Positions 61,105 through 64,000 of a stretch of DNA of 64,000 bases are shown piece after piece; positions within the stretch are counted from its first letter, which is position 1; each line of letters starts with the position of its first letter. The translations under genes were made by a program, and so were the position numbers. The DNA is from Cohnella abietis (GTDB lineage: Bacteria; Bacillota; Bacilli; Paenibacillales; Paenibacillaceae). The notes below the pieces were generated by a model that worked only from the letters and a program-made list of their open reading frames with translations, did not search any database and was not told where the DNA came from. Location of the stretch: NCBI RefSeq assembly GCF_004295585.1, contig NZ_AP019400.1, positions 3,942,001 to 4,006,000 of the forward strand. The letters are read 5' to 3'.

Positions 61105-61893
61105 TTACGATTTTGCTCTTCTCAATTTAATAGCGAAGGCTAGAGCAGCTCCACCGGAAAGCAATGCAATTAAACCATACAAGGTCACATTCATTGTATC
61201 GCCAGTTTTAGGATTGGCTTCAGCACCGGCACCATCGGTAGCAGCTGGTTCTGACTTTTCTCCATCATCTTTCTTTGGTTCTTCTTTCTTAGGCTCTTCT
61301 TTCTTCGGTTCTACTTTAGCAGGCTCGGCTTTCTTTCCATTCGAATTTGTGAAAGAAATGTCATCGATCCAGATTGTGCCGCTTTTGCCGTCTTGGAAAT
61401 TAAAATGAAGCGCTTGGATGCCCTTGTCGATCTTATTAGCAGCCAGGTCAATGTAAATGTCCTTATAGTCCTTCGTTATAGCTACACCAGAAAGATCCGC
61501 AAAGTTTTTACCAATTGTTTTAACAGTTTCGCCAACTGCATAGTTTAGGTCGAAATCCGCACCTTCACCACCAGATGCTCCTTTAATCGTAATCTTCAGG
61601 TATTTGTATTCGCTAGCATCGATTCCGCCACCAGTACCAAACCAGCCTTTGCTAGCGTATTCAAGCTTAAGTGCATTGTCTTCGATCGTTGCACTTTTAC
61701 CTGCATCGCCGCCAGTCCATTGTGCGCCTACTTTGGCGCCTGCGAAATCCGATAATGTTGCACGATTATAATTGTCAAATACAAGGTTGTCAGATGCAGC
61801 CATAGCGGTCAGTCCCGTAACGAACAATAAATTAAGAGCAACTAGCAAAGATAGCGACAATTTGAAAGACTTTTTCTTTAACAAGCTTGTCAT
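61105..61893 (-). CDS. Cell-wall-anchored surface protein with NPKTG sorting signal
   Basis: 262 aa. Signal peptide to about residue 33 (AMAAS). A beta-sandwich domain (residues 35-185; DNLVFDNYNRATLSDFAGAK, KGWFGTGGGIDASEYKYLKI, GTIWIDDISFTN) resembles carbohydrate-binding modules. Then a Lys/Glu/Pro linker (EPKKEEPKKEEPKK) and the sorting signal: NPKTG, hydrophobic helix (LYGLIALLSGGAALAFAI) and KLRRAKS tail. NPKTG fits class B sortases rather than the housekeeping LPXTG enzyme. Confidence 0.88.
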   Translation of the reverse strand: MTSLLKKKSFKLSLSLLVALNLLFVTGLTAMAASDNLVFDNYNRATLSDFAGAKVGAQWTGGDAGKSATIEDNALKLEYASKGWFGTGGGIDASEYKYLKITIKGASGGEGADFDLNYAVGETVKTIGKNFADLSGVAITKDYKDIYIDLAANKIDKGIQALHFNFQDGKSGTIWIDDISFTNSNGKKAEPAKVEPKKEEPKKEEPKKDDGEKSEPAATDGAGAEANPKTGDTMNVTLYGLIALLSGGAALAFAIKLRRAKS

Positions 61894-62130
61894 AGAAAAC
61901 CTGCCTCCTCTAATTTTTGAACATTTTCGGCATTACTATTTCTTGACCTAAACCACTTCTGACACCACCTCTTGATCTACATATATTGGAAGTTATTCAC
62001 ACTTCTGATATTAAGTCTTAACTGTATACAAAGTGAGTTGTATTATTACGTAAATCGTGCGCGTTACTATGCAACGTAGGCATAAACAGCTTCCACTGTC
62101 TTTTGGAAAGCTTAGATAATTTGAATAACG

Positions 62131-62159
62131 AAAAAACCCGCTGCTTATGCGAGCGAGTT
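62131..62159 (-). terminator. Terminator
   Basis: Minus strand AACTCGCT...AGCGGGTT followed by TTTTT. The rest of 61894-62220 shows no gene. Confidence 0.5.
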
Positions 62160-62220
62160 CATTCATCGAATACGACTACTTTATATGACTTCATTTCTTT
62201 TTAGCAGAATCATAGCTCGT

Positions 62221-62518
62221 CATAGTCGCGTTTTGCTACTTTCAGCTGGACCGAGCGCCTCTTTCGCACACCATAGTCGCGTTTTGCTACTTTGAGCAGA
62301 CCCGAGCGCCTCTTGGGCTCGCCATAGTCGCGTTTTGCTACTTTGAACAGGCCCGATCCCCTTTTCGGCTCGCCATAGTCGCATTTTGCTACTTTGAGCG
62401 GGGTCGAGTGCCTTTTTCGCTCACCATTGTCGCGTTTTGCTACTTTGAGCGGGGCCCAGCTCCTCTTCGACTCGCCATAGTCGCGTTTTGCTACTTTAAG
62501 CGGGGGGTGGATGTATTG
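62221..62518 (+). repeat. Tandem repeat array, period exactly 51 bp
   Basis: Units start at 62221, 62272, 62323, 62374, 62425 and 62476 (last partial): CATAGTCGCGTTTTGCTACT, then TTGAGCGGGGCCGAG and a CCTCTTCGGCTCGC-like tail. The first 22 bases are nearly constant, the rest varies. Because 51 is a multiple of three a 109-codon minus frame stays open (repeated KVAKRDYGEPKR), but it has no ribosome site. Confidence 0.9.
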
Positions 62519-62519
62519 T

Positions 62520-62978
62520 TCATCCCCTACCTTCAGCAAATAGCTTTAATTGATGGTTTCGATGCTCCAAAAATCTCTTCATGTAGCGCTTAAGTATAAC
62601 TCTCTCCGTGATCCACCCAATAATTCCGAATGGAGCTTCAAAGGTTAGCGTATCTTTCATAAGTGTCTTCCCCTGCTGCTCTTCAAATGTGTGTTCATGT
62701 CTAAGACTCTTAAATGCGCCTTTCACCATCTCGTCAACAAAATAAAAAGGCCTGTTATAGGATACAATTTGAGACTTCAGCTTCTGTCTGATGAGGAAAT
62801 GAGTTGCCTGAAAGGTTACGAATTCCCCTCCACTAATCATGCCTTTAGTTGTACCTTCTATTGCTCTTTCTTTCGTATGCTTCCACACGGTTTGAGTATG
62901 TACTTCAATATCCCTAGCTAAGTCAAAGCAATGTTCCAGTGGAGCATCAATGAGCACTTCGGTTGTCACAATAACCAC
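62520..62978 (-). CDS. SRPBCC-family protein (START-like/polyketide-cyclase fold)
   Basis: 152 aa lipid- or ligand-binding helix-grip fold. TTEVLIDAPLEHCFDLARDI is the typical start, with FVDEMVKGAFKSLRHEHTFE in the middle and ITERVILKRYMKRFLEHRN at the end. Members bind hydrophobic ligands; function here unknown. GTG start at 62978 with GAGGTGATC upstream. Its stop adjoins the 51-bp repeats. Confidence 0.9.
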   Translation of the reverse strand: MVIVTTEVLIDAPLEHCFDLARDIEVHTQTVWKHTKERAIEGTTKGMISGGEFVTFQATHFLIRQKLKSQIVSYNRPFYFVDEMVKGAFKSLRHEHTFEEQQGKTLMKDTLTFEAPFGIIGWITERVILKRYMKRFLEHRNHQLKLFAEGRG

Positions 62979-63103
62979 ACGATCACCTCGTTAAGAGAGA
63001 TTAATATGTTCTATTTGATATGTTCTATCTGGTATGGTTCTATTCTAACCCATACCGAAAGAACCGACCTCTATAGGCCGGTTCTCTCCCCAATTTATTT
63101 TAG

Positions 63104-63796
63104 TTACATTGTACCGCCACCAAGCCGGATATTAGCTGGAATTTTCTCTGGTCCTTGGTTAATATGCTGGTAAATGAATGCGCCAGCCTTTAAGTCATCA
63201 TAAGTTGTAAGCTCCATCGTTTTCGTCCAAGCGTTCAGCACTACCTCTTTACCCTCGGGAATATCCTCACTAGGCACGGCCAATACACCCGCTCCTGCTT
63301 TCGTGAAATGCGATAAATTTTTAACCGCATCGATGATGTCAGCACTTGCATCTGGACGATAGTATATCAGAATGTCACCATGCTCCAAGTTGTGAACAAG
63401 AAGCTCAGTTGCCGGCTTTTTCTCATAAAATCCAAACTTCAAATCATGCGGACTATGCGTACCAGAGGTCGGGAGCTTCATCTCGTACTGAACTGGCATC
63501 TCTGAATGCCCTCCACCATAATCCTTATCATTAGTTACCTCAAGAGCAACATCATGATTAAGGCTTTCTATATTGTAATTATTCGAATTATTCAGTATTA
63601 AAGCAGCTAACAGAAGAATGATCCCGCCCCCAAGCATCGTGTGAGCGATTAAGCTCATCTTGCGGCTTTTTTGTTTTAATGCTGCTTTCATTTCCTTCTT
63701 CAGCTGGCTTGTGTTTCCTTTATTGATTTTATAAGCATAACTATAACCCATAATAGCGAGTATAAATAAAATAACCCCAACTAAGCCCAAAATCAT
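63104..63796 (-). CDS. DUF3105 membrane-anchored protein
   Basis: 230 aa from the ATG at 63796 after GGGAG; ATG at 63811 is possible. Two helices at about residues 2-20 and 50-70 flank a basic cytoplasmic loop (KKEMKAALKQKSRKM), then an extracellular DUF3105 domain: PTSGTHSPHDLKFGFYEKKP, LLVHNLEHGDILIYYRP and INQGPEKIP. The His-rich motif (HSPH, HNLEHG) suggests metal binding. It follows the partial gene at the window edge by 33 bp in the same direction. Confidence 0.88.
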   Translation of the reverse strand: MILGLVGVILFILAIMGYSYAYKINKGNTSQLKKEMKAALKQKSRKMSLIAHTMLGGGIILLLAALILNNSNNYNIESLNHDVALEVTNDKDYGGGHSEMPVQYEMKLPTSGTHSPHDLKFGFYEKKPATELLVHNLEHGDILIYYRPDASADIIDAVKNLSHFTKAGAGVLAVPSEDIPEGKEVVLNAWTKTMELTTYDDLKAGAFIYQHINQGPEKIPANIRLGGGTM

Positions 63797-63829
63797 AGTC
63801 GTATCTCCCATCCATTTTCAATATTTAAC

Positions 63830-64000
63830 TTAAGCTCCTGTTAGCAAAATCATCCCCATCAAAATAATCAGCACTAAAACAGAAATCATAAGCGACTTGG
63901 AATCTAACCTCACTGGAATAGCACGCCGCGGATTCACTAGCTGACTCAATCTATAATTAATAGAAACATCGGCAAAATGAACAAGAACCGGCATTTCATT
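63830..64000 (-). CDS. Membrane protein, C-terminal fragment
   Basis: The last 56 codons of a gene entering from the right: EMPVLVHFADVSINYRLSQL, then a hydrophobic helix (LMISVLVLIILMGMILL) and TGA-encoded end TGA residues Thr-Gly-Ala, TAA stop at 63830. Family unknown. Probably cotranscribed with the DUF3105 gene. Confidence 0.65.
   Translation of the reverse strand, partial: NEMPVLVHFADVSINYRLSQLVNPRRAIPVRLDSKSLMISVLVLIILMGMILLTGA

Noticed and set aside
54964..62518. CRISPR array
   Set aside because: The repeats are directly joined ~51-52-bp units without unique spacers between short constant repeats, and no cas genes are near.

Overview
The window looks like chromosome from a spore-forming, low-to-mid GC Firmicute, most likely Paenibacillus or a close relative such as Cohnella. 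The evidence is a gerA-type tricistronic germinant receptor, a PdaA-type spore-cortex deacetylase, Gram-positive lipoproteins with lipoboxes, a sortase with an NPKTG surface protein, strong AGGAGG ribosome sites with frequent TTG/GTG starts, and a pflBA/adhE fermentation module. I saw no rRNA, tRNA, CRISPR array or intact transposase.

Layout. 1-9.0 kb: a carbohydrate locus. A minus-strand operon (Gfo/Idh/MocA oxidoreductase, lipoprotein solute-binding protein, two permeases, the second cut by the window edge) is divergent from two tandem, nearly duplicate LacI regulators and a GH78-type alpha-L-rhamnosidase homologue, followed by a Gly-rich hypothetical. 9.1-12.3 kb: an accessory island with a tyrosine recombinase, a pair of facing inverted repeats without a transposase, orphan small genes, a decayed gene and many hairpins. 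12.3-15.7 kb: cardiolipin synthase and a KimA-type potassium importer with a candidate c-di-AMP leader. 16.0-20.7 kb: two complete two-component systems in one four-gene operon. 20.8-29.7 kb: membrane protein, CynX-type MFS with divergent LysR, ArsB-type permease, an ECF sigma factor with its membrane partner, alkaline phosphatase and a GlcG-type protein.

29.7-33.5 kb is the ger operon with 4-nt overlaps. 34.5-40.8 kb is one operon that looks like organosulfur or N-heterocycle uptake and oxidation: SsuABC-like transporter, two paralogous flavin-dependent monooxygenases, a YciI protein and a rhodanese, with a TetR gene just upstream. 41.8-49.6 kb carries a universal stress protein, a double-domain class II aldolase, and the anaerobic adhE-pflB-pflA operon preceded by a TGTGA-N6-TCACA site and a 35-codon small ORF. 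49.6-64 kb is a mixture of small secreted/hypothetical genes, spermidine-synthase-like protein, PdaA, Cu/Zn SOD, two VOC proteins, rhomboid protease, EamA exporter with divergent MocR regulator, sortase B with its likely substrate, SRPBCC and DUF3105 proteins.

Two non-genic patterns stand out. A 186-bp element occurs three times (12029, 25392, 49992), gapless and always in the same orientation, with four copies of a TTACGAAC-type motif at fixed offsets. Separately, four intergenic tandem arrays of different sequence (50.2, 55.0, 55.4 and 62.2 kb) all have a period of about 50-52 bp.
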